DNA from: an uncultured Clostridia bacterium
Lineage (GTDB): Bacteria > Bacillota > Clostridia > Christensenellales > UBA1242
NCBI GenBank assembly: GCA_944381215.1
Contig: CALWKF010000003.1
Location: forward strand, 1-64,000
DNA: 64,000 nt
Reading direction: 5' to 3'
Shown here: positions 9,274 to 19,227 of the stretch, piece by piece
How positions within the stretch are numbered: the stretch's first letter is position 1
Layout of the letters: each line of letters starts with the position of its first letter
Translations under genes and position numbers: made by a program
Notes under the pieces: generated by a model
Told to the model about the DNA's origin: nothing
The model's database searches: none
The model's input: the letters and a program-made list of their open reading frames with translations, nothing else

Positions 9274-9302
9274 TTGAATAATAAAGAAAAACATGCTATA
9301 AT
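9274..9302 (+). promoter_or_regulatory. Sigma-A promoter abutting sufC
   Basis: TTGAAT (9274-9279), a 17-bp spacer and TATAAT (9297-9302). Transcription should begin near 9308-9310, which coincides with the in-frame ATG at 9309. No Shine-Dalgarno precedes that codon, so the mRNA is predicted to be leaderless. Confidence 0.7.
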
Positions 9303-9308
9303 ATGCGT

Positions 9309-10034
9309 ATGCTTACATTAAAAAATATTAAATTTTCGGCGCAAGAAAACGGCGAAAAAGTGATTTTAGAGAATATTAGTTTTGAATTCCGCACGGGGAT
9401 GAATTACGTCATCACGGGCGCGAACGGCTGTGGCAAGTCTACCTTGGCAAAAATTATTATGGGAATTTTCCCAAATGCTGGCGGGCAGATTTTGTTTAAC
9501 GGGCAGGACATCTCAAACCTAAGTATCACCGAGCGCGCGAGACTGGGCATCGGCTTTGCCTTTCAACAGCCCGTACGCTTTAAAGGAATAACGGCTAGGA
9601 TGTTGCTCGAGCAGGCGAGTGGCAAGAAGTTAACCACCGCCGTTGCTTGCGACTATCTATCCACCGTGGGGCTGTGCGCTCGGGACTACCTTGACCGCGA
9701 ACTAAACAGCACCCTCTCTGGTGGCGAGTTAAAGCGCATCGAGCTTGCCTGCGTGCTGGCGCGTGATTGCCCCCTAAATATTTTCGACGAGCCCGAAGCG
9801 GGCATCGATATTTGGAGTTTTAACAGCCTCGTAGACATTTTCTCAAAGCTAAAAAGCAAAAACCGCACTAATATAATTATCAGCCACCAAGAAAAATTAT
9901 TTAGGAGTGCTGACGAGATTCTGTTGATTAAGGGCGGAAAAATCGCGCTTTCTGGTGCGCCCAGCGAGATTATGCCGAAACTTCAAAATTTTGGAAATTG
10001 CGATAGATTGAGGGGTGAAAATGGACAAAATTGA
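9309..10034 (+). CDS. sufC: Fe-S cluster assembly ATPase SufC
   Basis: An ABC ATPase of the SUF iron-sulfur assembly scaffold, working in the cytoplasm with a SufB/D protein. It shows Walker A GANGCGKST (about 37-45), a Q-loop FAFQQP, signature LSGGELKR, Walker B with the SufC-typical FDEPEAGID, and the H-loop ISHQE. I chose the ATG at 9309 because transcription is predicted to start there; an in-frame ATG at 9303 lies between the -10 box and that point. The last codons overlap the start of the SufB-like gene, indicating a tight operon. Confidence 0.9.
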   Translation: MLTLKNIKFSAQENGEKVILENISFEFRTGMNYVITGANGCGKSTLAKIIMGIFPNAGGQILFNGQDISNLSITERARLGIGFAFQQPVRFKGITARMLLEQASGKKLTTAVACDYLSTVGLCARDYLDRELNSTLSGGELKRIELACVLARDCPLNIFDEPEAGIDIWSFNSLVDIFSKLKSKNRTNIIISHQEKLFRSADEILLIKGGKIALSGAPSEIMPKLQNFGNCDRLRGENGQN

Positions 10035-10935
10035 TAGTAAATTGCTTTCTACCTTGGGGCTTCACGAGATTCCGCAAGGCGCGTACAACATCCGCAAAAA
10101 CGGCCAGTTGCTAGGTAGAAATAGCAGTGCGAACATCGTGATTGAATCTAAGACCGACAACCCAGGCATCAACATCCGCATTGCATCCAACACGCGTGGC
10201 GAGAGCGTGCACATCCCCGTAATCGTTACCGACGCGGGAATCACCGACCTCGTGTACAACGACTTTTTTATCGGCGAAAATTGCGACGTGCTGATTGTGG
10301 CGGGGTGCGGTATTCACAACACGGGTGCGACTGCTAGCGGGCACGACGGCATCCACACATTTTACGTGGGTAAAAATTCGCGCGTTAGGTATGTTGAGCG
10401 ACACGTGGGCGAGGGGAATATGAGCGTCGAAAAAGTTTTAAACCCTGTAACCGTCGTGCATTTGGGCGAAAACTCAACCATGATACTCGAAACCACGCAA
10501 CTAGGCGGGGTAACTTCGAGTATTAGAAAGACCGAGGCCGACCTTGATAAAAATGCAGTTTTGGACATCCGCGAAAGCATCCTCACCGACTTCGAGGACT
10601 GTGCCACGACCGAATTTCATGTCAGTCTCAATGGTGCTGGGGCTAGGGCGAATGTCGTCAGCCGTAGTGTGGCGAAGGGGAACAGTTTTCAGCGTTTTGA
10701 CTCCAATGTCGAGGGAAATTGCGATTGCACGGGGCATGTTGAGTGCGATGCAATCGTTATGGACAGGGCGCAAGTTGTGTCTATGCCCGCCCTAAAAAAT
10801 ACCGACAGTAACGCGAGTTTGACACATGAGGCGGCGATTGGGAAGATTGCTGGCGAGCAGATTGTAAAGCTCGAAACCTTGGGCCTTACACAAGAAGAGG
10901 CCGAGGCACTAATTATAAAAGGCTTTCTTTCATAA
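10021..10935 (+). CDS. SufB/SufD-family Fe-S scaffold protein
   Basis: A 304-residue member of the SufBD beta-helix family. The C-terminal core is typical: SRSVAKGNSFQRFDSNVEGN, a CDAIVMD stretch, and LTHEAAIGKIAGEQIVKLETLG followed by EEAEALIIKGFL. It is shorter than classical SufB and sits alone with SufC, resembling the minimal two-component SufBC system of anaerobes and archaea. No sufS or sufU is present here. The ATG at 10021 has AGGGG before it; a GTG at 10015 is an alternative. Coupled by overlap with sufC. Confidence 0.85.
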   Translation: MDKIDSKLLSTLGLHEIPQGAYNIRKNGQLLGRNSSANIVIESKTDNPGINIRIASNTRGESVHIPVIVTDAGITDLVYNDFFIGENCDVLIVAGCGIHNTGATASGHDGIHTFYVGKNSRVRYVERHVGEGNMSVEKVLNPVTVVHLGENSTMILETTQLGGVTSSIRKTEADLDKNAVLDIRESILTDFEDCATTEFHVSLNGAGARANVVSRSVAKGNSFQRFDSNVEGNCDCTGHVECDAIVMDRAQVVSMPALKNTDSNASLTHEAAIGKIAGEQIVKLETLGLTQEEAEALIIKGFLS

Positions 10936-10959
10936 TTTTTGAAAATTAGCCATATTTGA

Positions 10960-11078
10960 TTGAAAAAATTTTTTTAGTGTGCTATACTCAATACGTAAGC
11001 ACTTGATCGTGCTTATCCAAAAGTTTTTTTATTGTAATTGCAGAAAAGCACGTGCCCTCGATGCTTTTCTGTTTTTTA
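10960..11078 (+). ncRNA. Candidate small non-coding RNA with its own promoter and terminator
   Basis: Promoter TTGAAA (10960-10965), a 17-bp spacer, then TATACT (10983-10988). The predicted transcript of about 85 nt starts near 10995. It contains a TAAGCAC/GTGCTTA hairpin (10996-11015) and ends in CAGAAAAGCA (11041-11050) paired with TGCTTTTCTG (11062-11071) plus six T residues. CGTGCTT of the first hairpin could also pair with AAGCACG of the second, so two folds compete. No ORF is inside and the next gene is 340 bp away. The family is not recognised. Confidence 0.5.
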
Positions 11079-11421
11079 TTGCCTTTTTATCGTCATTTAA
11101 TTACTATATTATATAGTTTTAAATTATATTATATGGTTATATAGTTTTTGAATTGCGTTTCATGATTAAATATTTTTTATTTTGCATTTAATTAAATAAT
11201 GAATAGATGTTTTTCATGATTGATTTGCATTTAATGTTGTTAATAAGGTGCAAAATTGCAAAAAAATCGCAAAAATTGCCGAAAAATTATAAAAAATATC
11301 GAAAAATTAAAAATTTTATTCATTTGCAAAGTTTTTCGCATATAATGGTGGCGGGGGCGTATTTTGTTGCAATTTGTTTAAATTTGTGGTAAAATATTGA
11401 CCTACACATGAGGGGGTTTTT
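11079..11421. other. A+T-rich intergenic region
   Basis: About 340 bp of A/T-rich sequence. A 61-codon frame (11207-11392) has no ribosome-binding site and looks random. Near the right end TAAAAT and AGGGGG supply the signals for the gene at 11422. Confidence 0.4.
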
Positions 11422-12303
11422 GTGGGTACAGATAAAATAGAAAATCACTTAAATAAATTAAAGCAGTTCCAAACGGGGAAACAACGCGTAGAGGTGGAGC
11501 AACAAGTTAGCAAGGCCCAGCTCGATGCATCCCTACATAATCTCTATGCTGAGCAAATTGCGGGGAAGGTAACAAAAGACGAGTTCGGTAAACGGTTATA
11601 TTCGGTATTGAATAATTTCCAAAGCACCACTGACACTTTGAGCAGGAACGAGGCAAAAATCGAGGTCGAGCGCGCCAAACTCGAGGCACAACTTTTCGAG
11701 GCGTGCCAGTTTGACACACGCACCTTGACAAAGGAAATGGCCGTGCACCTAACCGACAAAACGGGGGACACGTGGCTACCGATTCGGTATTTAATCAAAA
11801 AGGGCTCGGACAAGGTTTGGCCACGCGAGGCATATGCTGTGGTGCAGGCCGAGGCGTTATTAAATATTCCAAACATTGCGGACACAATAACGCTCCTCAA
11901 GACCCCGTATTATGTGGCACCACCCCGTTACAATATTACACACACCGAGGCTGAATATCCTAAAATCACCGTGTACGAAAATGTGGACGAGCGCGCCATG
12001 AATTATATCTGGGACTTGGGTAGTTACAGCTTTATCAGCCTCGCTGATTCGAGCAAATTTAACGCACTCTTTAATCTCAATCGCACTAAAAACAAGCCCT
12101 TTTTGCACCTTCCTTTGTCTAAAGACGGCGAAAAAATTCTTGCAGATTTTGATACCGAGTACGACTTGTATCGTAATTATCGCGCCCCTCGAATTGAGTA
12201 TGAGCACCCGCGTGCAATTGCCACGAGATACATCGAGCGCAAGGTAAATCGCAGGCTCGAATACCAGTACCAGACCGAGCAAAATCTCGCAAATTATAGA
12301 TAG
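11422..12303 (+). CDS. Hypothetical protein, 293 aa, GTG start
   Basis: Not recognised. Residues about 10-100 are helical and probably coiled coil (many K, E, Q). Residues 110-293 are a globular part rich in Tyr and Arg (for example GDTWLPIRYLIKKGSDKVW). No membrane segment. The GTG at 11422 is chosen because AGGGGG lies 6 bp upstream. It stands alone, with A+T-rich DNA on both sides. Confidence 0.75.
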   Translation: MGTDKIENHLNKLKQFQTGKQRVEVEQQVSKAQLDASLHNLYAEQIAGKVTKDEFGKRLYSVLNNFQSTTDTLSRNEAKIEVERAKLEAQLFEACQFDTRTLTKEMAVHLTDKTGDTWLPIRYLIKKGSDKVWPREAYAVVQAEALLNIPNIADTITLLKTPYYVAPPRYNITHTEAEYPKITVYENVDERAMNYIWDLGSYSFISLADSSKFNALFNLNRTKNKPFLHLPLSKDGEKILADFDTEYDLYRNYRAPRIEYEHPRAIATRYIERKVNRRLEYQYQTEQNLANYR

Positions 12304-12490
12304 TAAAAATTATTTTAAATTTATTTAAAAACCGCTTTGCTTATTTAATAAAAATTAACTAAAAAGTTTGAGATAAATTAATAAAAATTAATATATTTAA
12401 TTAAAAAATAATTTTACTCTTATTTAGAGTAATTTATTTTATTAAAAATATAATTAGTTTCTATTAAATATAAAAAATTAATTAAAATAT

Positions 12491-12530
12491 AAAAAATCGC
12501 GAAAAATTCAAAAAATTCGCGATTTTTTAG
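12491..12530 (-). terminator. Intrinsic terminator of the SPFH gene
   Basis: AAAAAATCGCGAA (12491-12503) pairs with TTCGCGATTTTTT (12516-12528), immediately after the stop codon of the minus-strand gene. The A/T arms make it bidirectional, so it may also stop read-through from 11422. Confidence 0.8.
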
Positions 12531-13451
12531 TTATTTTTCAATTTTTTTATCATTTGTAGCGGTTGTCTTTGCCTTGTTCGGCTCTGGAATAGTGATTGCC
12601 TCTTTTAGACTTGCAAGTAGGCCAGTAACATTTGCGATGTCCGTGGGGACAATTAACTTGGTGCTCTCACCGTCAGCGACTTGGGCGAGTGCCTCGTAGC
12701 CTTTTAGCGTAAGGTAGGCTTCATCAGGGTGCGCATCCACAATCAACTTGATTGCGTCAGCCATACCCTCGGCCTCCTTGATTTGGGCAATTCGCTTTGC
12801 CTCAGCACGCAAAATCTCGGCCTCTTTTTCACCTTCGGCAACTAGGATGTTACTGCGCTTTTCACCCTCGGCACGAAGGATAGACTCACGACGTTCACGT
12901 TCAGCACGCATCTGCTTTTCCATGGCCTGCTGAATGTCCTTTGGTGGCAAAATGTTCTTTAACTCCACGCGATTGACCTTGATACCCCAAGGATTAGTGG
13001 CCTCGTCGAGAACAAGGCGCATTTTACTGTTAATCGTGTCGCGCGAGGTGAGGGTGCCGTCGAGCTCGAGTTCACCCACGATGTTACGCAAGGTCGTCGC
13101 TGTCAAGTTCTCAATTGCTGACAATGGGCGGTCGACACCATAAGTGTATGCCTTCGGGTCGGTGATTTGGAAGTAAACGACCGTGTCAATCTGCATCGTA
13201 ACATTATCTTTTGTGATAACAGGCTGGGGCTTGAAGTCCTGCACCTGCTCCTTTAAGTTTATTACATCGCCAGCCCTACGGTCGAAGAAGGGCACGATCA
13301 TGTGTATACCTGTGTCTAGTACGCGGTGAAATTTACCAAGTCGCTCAATGACCATAGCAGTAGATTGGCGCACAACCTTAATGCTAAACCCAAGTATAAT
13401 GAACGCAACTATCGCGATTACGACAATTACAATAATACCTGCTGTACTCAT
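12531..13451 (-). CDS. SPFH/stomatin-like membrane protein (QmcA type)
   Basis: A 306-residue protein with an N-terminal transmembrane helix (about 5-25), an SPFH/prohibitin domain (about 26-185, with VRQSTAMVIERLGKF and VDRPLSAIENL) and a long charged helical region (RAEGEKRSNILVAEGEKEAE). Such proteins form membrane microdomain scaffolds. The NfeD-type gene directly upstream in the same direction is the usual partner, which supports the call. Confidence 0.92.
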   Translation of the reverse strand: MSTAGIIVIVVIAIVAFIILGFSIKVVRQSTAMVIERLGKFHRVLDTGIHMIVPFFDRRAGDVINLKEQVQDFKPQPVITKDNVTMQIDTVVYFQITDPKAYTYGVDRPLSAIENLTATTLRNIVGELELDGTLTSRDTINSKMRLVLDEATNPWGIKVNRVELKNILPPKDIQQAMEKQMRAERERRESILRAEGEKRSNILVAEGEKEAEILRAEAKRIAQIKEAEGMADAIKLIVDAHPDEAYLTLKGYEALAQVADGESTKLIVPTDIANVTGLLASLKEAITIPEPNKAKTTATNDKKIEK

Positions 13452-13550
13452 ATTTAACTCCTTTTAATCTAATAAATATAATATTTCAAAATATTATCAA
13501 AAATTAATAAAAAATCGTAAAAAATTGATTAAAAACTGCAATTTTTCAAT

Positions 13551-13626
13551 GCATAGTATTTAAAATTTACTTGCATAGTATTTTAATTTAGTATGCATAG
13601 TACCTAAAATTTATATGCATAATACT
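13551..13626. repeat. Array of four TGCATAGTAC-type motifs at 21-22 bp spacing
   Basis: TGCATAGTAT (13551), TGCATAGTAT (13572), TGCATAGTAC (13594) and TGCATAATAC (13616) are direct repeats with starts 21, 22 and 22 bp apart, about two helical turns. They fill the gap between the NfeD-like stop and the SPFH start. The motif also occurs at 7-17, 32066, 40660/40681 and 42308/42331. Confidence 0.75.
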
Positions 13627-14302
13627 ATTTTTTGCTTGTTTTAGATTTTGTAGTGGTAGTTTGTTTTTTAGTTTTTGTGTTAGCACGTTTTGTTTCTTTC
13701 TGTTCGGTCATGTTTTCAGTTTCTGTAACTGGCACTTTGATTTCTGCTGTATCAGTAGCATTTTCGATGTCGGCGGTCGTGCGCTCGATTTCAACAGTTT
13801 CAGTGTCCTCCGCGGGCACGGTAACATCGCCGTCAATCTTGATGTCGCCACTTTTTTCAATTTCCTGCTCCACTCCCGAAAGCGCGCGAGCCACGAGTTT
13901 ATTTCCCTGTACTTCCTCGACGATTACGGTGGTGCCTTGTTTTAGTGCTTGCTCATCTTGAATTACGACAGACCACACAATATCACCAATGCGCGCGGTA
14001 CTCTCGCCATTTTTGACATCTTCAAGAAGTTTGACTTTACTGCCAACCAAAGCATCGACATTGGTCTTCGCATTGTCTTTTTTAAGTAAAAAGCGTAGAC
14101 ACAGCCTCCTAAGTGACAAGAGTAGCACGAGCGACACAATTATACAAGTAATTATCTGCCATTCGAGTGGTACATCGACTGCTGCCATGATAAGTGCAAC
14201 GAACCCGCCGACCACGAACCAAATGCCCGCCATTTGTAGTGTAAGAGCTTCGACTATCGCGCTAACACACACGACAGCGAGCCAAACATAAATCATTACC
14301 AT
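13625..14302 (-). CDS. NfeD-like membrane protein
   Basis: A 225-residue protein with two or three N-terminal membrane segments (about 3-70) and an NfeD-type OB fold (about 85-150, ALVGSKVKLLEDVKNG, ARIGDIVWSVV). A long Thr/Glu/Lys-rich tail, probably disordered, ends in basic repeats. I chose the ATG at 14302 because AAGGGGGG lies before it and a TATAAT box lies about 20 bp further up. NfeD proteins associate with SPFH proteins at membranes, matching the downstream gene. Confidence 0.85.
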   Translation of the reverse strand: MVMIYVWLAVVCVSAIVEALTLQMAGIWFVVGGFVALIMAAVDVPLEWQIITCIIVSLVLLLSLRRLCLRFLLKKDNAKTNVDALVGSKVKLLEDVKNGESTARIGDIVWSVVIQDEQALKQGTTVIVEEVQGNKLVARALSGVEQEIEKSGDIKIDGDVTVPAEDTETVEIERTTADIENATDTAEIKVPVTETENMTEQKETKRANTKTKKQTTTTKSKTSKK

Positions 14303-14800
14303 ATTTTCGATCCCCCCCTTGGGAGTATTATATAATATATATGATAAAATTACAATGATTTTTTCCATTATTTCTAAAATATTTTTACAGCGCGTATTAA
14401 AGATAAAATGAGGCCGAAAACAAGCCCTAATTATATAGTAATTTTGCCTTTATTAAAAAATTTTTAAATTTAGCAAAATTTTTAGAGGGAAAAGGAGGTT
14501 TGCCTGCGTATATAATTAATAACATTTTAAAATTGCTAGTTTAGTCTATAAAAAATGCTAGTTTTAGTAATCAAAAAGTCGCTAGTTTTTAATTAAAAAT
14601 ATAATTTTATTTAGATTAAATTGCTAGTTTAATAAAGAATGATAAAACCGCTAGTGTTGTAAGTCATTTAATTATAATAAAGGATGATTACCAATTAAGA
14701 CTATCTGCTTTTTACTAGATTGCAAAACTATTTAATTAGTCGCTAGTTCCGCAAGAAGCGCGCTTGGGGGACGGTTTATTTTTTCATAAAAGGAGAAAGT
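14303..14800. promoter_or_regulatory. Upstream region of the dnaG operon with six GCTAGT boxes
   Basis: This gap of nearly 500 bp holds GCTAGT at 14535, 14557, 14581, 14623, 14650 and 14742. The first three are 22 and 24 bp apart and read TGCTAGTTT or CGCTAGTTT. The NfeD promoter lies at the left edge, and AAGGAG before 14801 is the dnaG ribosome-binding site. No ORF is supported. Confidence 0.55.
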
Positions 14801-16705
14801 ATGGCTAGGTTATTTTCACCTGAATGGCTGGACGAGTTGAAGAGCCGTTGCGACATCGTAGACATCGTGTCAAGATATGTGCCTCTAAAACGCAATGGCC
14901 GTGAGTGGACAGGCAGTTGCCCCTTCCACCACGAGAAGACCCCGTCGTTTTTTGTCTATCCCGACAGCCAAAACTACCACTGCTTTGGATGCAAGGCGAG
15001 TGGCGACGTAATCCAGTTTATCAGCAAGTACGAAAATCTCGGCTTTACCGAGTCGGTCCAACGGCTTGCGGACATGGCGAACATGCCTTTGCCTGAGATG
15101 AAGGACACCGATGCCGAGGAAATTTCGAGAAAGAAGAACGAGCGCGCCCAGATTCTAGCCTGTCTAAAAGAGGCCGCTAGATATTATTATAAGAATCTTT
15201 ACACCGACCACAATCAAGCCAAAGTTGCGCGGGCGTACCTAGAAAAACGCCAAATCTCGCGCGAGTCGATTGTGCGGTTTGGAATAGGAGTCAGCCTCGA
15301 TTTCGAGAGCCTCATTCCATACCTAAAAGGCAAGGGCTACTCCGCGGAGATTTTAAAGAAGGCAGGGCTAGTTGGCGAAACGGATGGGCGGATGTTTGAC
15401 GCGTACGGCAAACGGCTCGTGTTTCCGCTAATTAACAAGGACAGCGACGTAATCGGCTTTTCGGCAAGGTTGCTCGAGAACCGCGACGACCGTGCAAAAT
15501 ATAAAAACACAACCGCGACCCCCGTGTTTAACAAGAGCGAAGTCGTGTTCGGCATAAACCTATTAAAAAAATTGCGCGACCAAAATCGTGGCTCGGGGGC
15601 GGAGTACGTAGGTCTCGAGAATATTATAATTGTTGAAGGGCAAATCGACGTAATCACCATGCACCAGTTTGGCTTTACCAACACCGTCGCAGGCCTCGGC
15701 ACCGCGCTGACGCCCATGCACGCGCGCAGGTTAAAGCAGTTTAGCGAAAATATAATTTTACTTCTCGACGGCGACGAGGCGGGACGAAAGGCCACTTTGC
15801 GTAGTATCGATGTCTTGCGGAGCCAGGCCCTAAACGTGCGAGTCGCAAGTCTGCCTGCTGGAAAGGACCCCGACGAGTTTTTACATACCTATGGCGCGGA
15901 GGAGTTGAAGAAAATCTTAAACAACGCGACCGAGGGCATCAAGTATAAAATCGACATCCTAGCGCAACAATATGACTTGACCGAGCCAAACGCACGCGCA
16001 AAGTTCGTACACGAGAGCCTCGTTGTCCTAAAAGGACTTAGTAGCGAAGCCGAGCGTGAGGCGTACCTGCCGATTGTGCATGGTTACAGCACGATTCCCG
16101 TCGACAAACTGCGAATCGACCTAAACGAAATCGACGAAAAGGCTAAGCCCTATTACGAGCGCGAGGACGACTTTAACACCCCGATTTCGCCACCCGAAAC
16201 GGTGAAAAAGGACGGGTATACCTTGGCAGACCTCTATATTTTGGCTAGCATTCTGTACTCAAAGCCGTATATTGCCGAGGTCGACACCACGGGACTACAT
16301 TTTATCGACAACGGCCTAAAACAAGCATACGACTATATAGTGCTTGCACGCGAGCACGGCAACACCCCAAACATCAGCGGGCTGTATAGTTATATGGAGG
16401 TGGACAAGTCTACGCCACTACTTCGTGAGGTCGTGAGTTACGAGTTTTTACCCGACCCGTTCCCAGCATTGACCCTAAAAAGTTGCGTTTTAAAAAACAA
16501 GGAGCGCACCGTGCGAATCGAGCGGGACCGCGCGCAAGCAGAGTGTTCCGTGTCGCACGACCGTGAGGTGCGGGATGATAAGATGAAGGAAGCACTAGTC
16601 TTAACCAAACAACTCGAAGAGATTAGAAAAGATATTGACAAAGTAAATCTAGATTATTCGGCAAAACGCACAGCCGTACACAAACGAAAATCTAAGGAGG
16701 ATTAA
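14801..16705 (+). CDS. dnaG: DNA primase
   Basis: Makes RNA primers at the replication fork with DnaB. The 634 residues contain a CHC2 zinc finger (C40, H43, C61, C64), the catalytic core and a TOPRIM fold ([10 protein letters not shown] near 275, then LLLDGDEAG near 330). The C-terminal helicase-binding region is diverged and helical. The length is normal for Firmicutes. It is followed one base later by rpoD, a conserved macromolecular-synthesis arrangement. Confidence 0.97.
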   Translation: MARLFSPEWLDELKSRCDIVDIVSRYVPLKRNGREWTGSCPFHHEKTPSFFVYPDSQNYHCFGCKASGDVIQFISKYENLGFTESVQRLADMANMPLPEMKDTDAEEISRKKNERAQILACLKEAARYYYKNLYTDHNQAKVARAYLEKRQISRESIVRFGIGVSLDFESLIPYLKGKGYSAEILKKAGLVGETDGRMFDAYGKRLVFPLINKDSDVIGFSARLLENRDDRAKYKNTTATPVFNKSEVVFGINLLKKLRDQNRGSGAEYVGLENIIIVEGQIDVITMHQFGFTNTVAGLGTALTPMHARRLKQFSENIILLLDGDEAGRKATLRSIDVLRSQALNVRVASLPAGKDPDEFLHTYGAEELKKILNNATEGIKYKIDILAQQYDLTEPNARAKFVHESLVVLKGLSSEAEREAYLPIVHGYSTIPVDKLRIDLNEIDEKAKPYYEREDDFNTPISPPETVKKDGYTLADLYILASILYSKPYIAEVDTTGLHFIDNGLKQAYDYIVLAREHGNTPNISGLYSYMEVDKSTPLLREVVSYEFLPDPFPALTLKSCVLKNKERTVRIERDRAQAECSVSHDREVRDDKMKEALVLTKQLEEIRKDIDKVNLDYSAKRTAVHKRKSKED

Positions 16706-16706
16706 A

Positions 16707-17762
16707 TTGGAAAAATTTCAAAAAGAGATAAATAAAATAAAAGACCAGGCCAAAAAGGGTACCTTGTCCGAGGACGATGTGGCAATCATGCTAATGGATG
16801 CCGACGCCACACCCGAGGAAGTGGACGCGATACTTAAACAACTCGAGGCCGAAGGTTACGAGTTTAAGAAAGCGGGCGAGATGTCGACCGAGGACGAGAT
16901 TATGCTAGAAAACCTCATGAACCAGGCGAACATCAACGACCCGATTAAAATGTATTTTAAGGACATCGGCAGGGTAGAGCTACTTACCCAAGAGCAAGAG
17001 TTGGAACTTGGCAAGCGCATGATGGAGGGCGACGAGGAGGCCAAGCGTAAACTGATTGAGTCAAACCTCCGCCTTGTTGTAGCCTTTGCTAAAAGGTATC
17101 TAGGGAAAACCAGCATGAGTTTTAGCGACCTTATTCAAGAGGGGAACTTGGGCCTGATTCGCGCGGTAGAACGCTTTGACTACCACCGCGGGCTAAAATT
17201 TTCAACCTACGGTACATGGTGGATAAGGCAGGCAATCAGCCGTGCAATTGCCGACCAGGCGCGCACGATTCGAATTCCTGTGCATATGGTCGAAACTATC
17301 AATAAACTCGCCCGCGTAACTCGTCAACTTTGGCAAAAACTCGGGCGCGAACCTACGGAAAGTGAGATTGCGCAGGCAATGGGCATGAGCGAGGACAAAA
17401 TCGGTGAGATTCGCCGAATCGCCTTGGAGCCAACTAGCCTAGAGACTCCTACTGGTGAGGAGGGGGACAGCGAGTTTTACGACTTTGTCGTCGACGAGAA
17501 TGCAAAATCGCCCTCTGATAACGTGGTCCAAATGATGCTAAAAGAGCAACTCTTGGCAGTAATCGAGACACTTACCCCGCGTGAGCAAAAGGTAATTAGG
17601 CTCCGCTACGGCCTCGATGACGCACACCCGCGCACCTTGGAAGAGGTAGGTAAGGAGTTTAATGTAACCCGTGAGCGTATTAGACAGATTGAGGCGAAGG
17701 CACTCAAAAAACTTCGCAACCCCAGTCGCAGCAAGAAGTTAAAGGACTTTATCGATGATTAA
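16707..17762 (+). CDS. rpoD: RNA polymerase primary sigma factor
   Basis: The housekeeping sigma-70 factor, 351 residues. Region 1.2 starts at [16 protein letters not shown], region 2 contains [14 protein letters not shown] and [12 protein letters not shown], and region 4 contains the -35-reading helix-turn-helix ([20 protein letters not shown]). The start is TTG with AAGGAGGA 5 bp upstream. The consensus promoters in this window fit such a factor. Co-transcribed with dnaG; its end overlaps trmK by 8 bases. Confidence 0.97.
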   Translation: MEKFQKEINKIKDQAKKGTLSEDDVAIMLMDADATPEEVDAILKQLEAEGYEFKKAGEMSTEDEIMLENLMNQANINDPIKMYFKDIGRVELLTQEQELELGKRMMEGDEEAKRKLIESNLRLVVAFAKRYLGKTSMSFSDLIQEGNLGLIRAVERFDYHRGLKFSTYGTWWIRQAISRAIADQARTIRIPVHMVETINKLARVTRQLWQKLGREPTESEIAQAMGMSEDKIGEIRRIALEPTSLETPTGEEGDSEFYDFVVDENAKSPSDNVVQMMLKEQLLAVIETLTPREQKVIRLRYGLDDAHPRTLEEVGKEFNVTRERIRQIEAKALKKLRNPSRSKKLKDFIDD

Positions 17763-18444
17763 ACTCTCGCCTAGGCTTACTGCGATTGCTGGATTAATCG
17801 AGCCTTGCTCTTTATTTGCCGATGTGGGCTGCGACCACGGCTATATGAGTCTATATGTGCTCGAAAACTGGAAGGCAAATCGCGTGCTATGTATCGACAT
17901 CAGCCTAAAATGCCTAGAAAAAACTATTAAACTTTTGAAGAAAAACCAGGCCGAAGACCAGGCAATATTTTATAACTGCGACGGCCTAAAAAGCATTAGA
18001 CAGGTCCCTGATGAAGTATTAATCGCAGGAATGGGCGGGACCGAAATCATAAATATTTTAGAGGACTACTCGCGCGTGCGCGACCTTAGTACAATTGAGA
18101 CGCTGATTATTCAGCCAATGCGCGATGAGTACGCGGTAAGGCGATTTTTGAATGCAAACGGCTTTAAAATCGTGGTCGACCACGTGATAAAGGACAAAAA
18201 AATTTACCATTTAATCAAGGCAAAGCGCGGTGCCCAAAACTTAGACGAGTTTCACCTAATGTTTGGGGCTGTGGAGGCTAGTTACTTTACAAAGGACTAT
18301 CTCTTGTGGCTTCGCGAGTACGAAAGTAAGTGCCAGCGCATACTCGAAAACGCGAATAAAATTTTAGCCGTAAATAAAAGTGTAAAAGGCACTCTAAACC
18401 TAATTCAAAATCAAATCAAGACAGTAGAGGAAAGAATATGTTAA
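17755..18444 (+). CDS. trmK: tRNA (adenine(22)-N1)-methyltransferase
   Basis: Methylates A22 in the D-loop of tRNA using S-adenosylmethionine. The 229 residues show the AdoMet motif [14 protein letters not shown] (about 21-34), an acidic loop CIDISL and the family motif IAGMGGTEI. It overlaps rpoD by 8 bases and the next gene by 7 bases, so it is translationally coupled. The position after rpoD is common in Firmicutes. Confidence 0.93.
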   Translation: MIKLSPRLTAIAGLIEPCSLFADVGCDHGYMSLYVLENWKANRVLCIDISLKCLEKTIKLLKKNQAEDQAIFYNCDGLKSIRQVPDEVLIAGMGGTEIINILEDYSRVRDLSTIETLIIQPMRDEYAVRRFLNANGFKIVVDHVIKDKKIYHLIKAKRGAQNLDEFHLMFGAVEASYFTKDYLLWLREYESKCQRILENANKILAVNKSVKGTLNLIQNQIKTVEERIC

Positions 18445-19142
18445 AAGAAATGTTACAATACCAAAAAATGGACGCCAGTCTAGTTAAAATCGAGCAGGAA
18501 CTCGAAAATAGTGAGTCAAAGCGCGTGGTAAACCAAATGGTCGAGCAGGTGCGCTCCGCCCAAAATAAACTGGTGTCAATCGAGCGTTCGGCCTCGCAAT
18601 TAATCGCCGATTACGAGAAATTAAAGCAGGAGTTTGAGGAGGCGAGCCGTAAACTCGACAACGCTAAAAACGTTGATTACAGCGCGATGTCAGAGTCAGC
18701 CTTACGCGATAGTTCGACGAAAATCAATCAGCAGATTGCATCAATGCTGAGTCTAAATAAGGAAATTACCCGCCTCTCAAAACGCATCGTGTCCACTCTA
18801 AACGAGTTTGAGACGACCAAACAAAGCGGGGTGCTTGCCAAGAAAAAGTATAACGAGAGCATGGCAAAGTACGATAAATTTGCGAGCGACAAAACCCACA
18901 AAATCGAGGAGATTAAGGCAGAACTAAAAAAGCTTGAACAGCAGATTGACCCAAAAATGTTAGAGCGATACAAAGTCATGCGTAAAGAGCACAAGTTCCC
19001 GATTTTTGTGCCGTTGGTAAACAACTGTTGCGGAGTTTGCGCGATGCAGTTACCGAACGCGCGCCTCGATTTATTGAAGAAAAATCGAGTGTTGGAGTGT
19101 GAAAATTGCCACCGCATGATTTATATACATGACGCTGATTAA
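18438..19142 (+). CDS. Coiled-coil zinc-ribbon protein (DUF164 type)
   Basis: A 234-residue protein with a long coiled coil (about 15-185) and a C-terminal C4 zinc ribbon (CCGVC near 195, CENC near 220). Proteins of this kind lie beside trmK in many Gram-positive bacteria. The role is not firmly established; nucleic-acid binding is inferred from the ribbon. The start overlaps trmK. Confidence 0.85.
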   Translation: MLKEMLQYQKMDASLVKIEQELENSESKRVVNQMVEQVRSAQNKLVSIERSASQLIADYEKLKQEFEEASRKLDNAKNVDYSAMSESALRDSSTKINQQIASMLSLNKEITRLSKRIVSTLNEFETTKQSGVLAKKKYNESMAKYDKFASDKTHKIEEIKAELKKLEQQIDPKMLERYKVMRKEHKFPIFVPLVNNCCGVCAMQLPNARLDLLKKNRVLECENCHRMIYIHDAD

Positions 19143-19227
19143 TGCGGTTTGGTGCTAAAAATAAATCACATAGTCGCAAAATTTAGTAATATACCTACAA
19201 TTTTTAAATGCAAAGGAATAATTAATT

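Noticed and set aside
11207-11392. A 61-codon frame after the small-RNA candidate
   Set aside because: Lys/Phe/Ile-rich low-complexity translation of A+T-rich DNA, with no ribosome-binding site.
13551-13626. The TGCATAGTA repeats as a CRISPR array
   Set aside because: The repeated unit is only about 10 bp with 11-12 bp A/T-rich spacers, and no cas gene is in the window.
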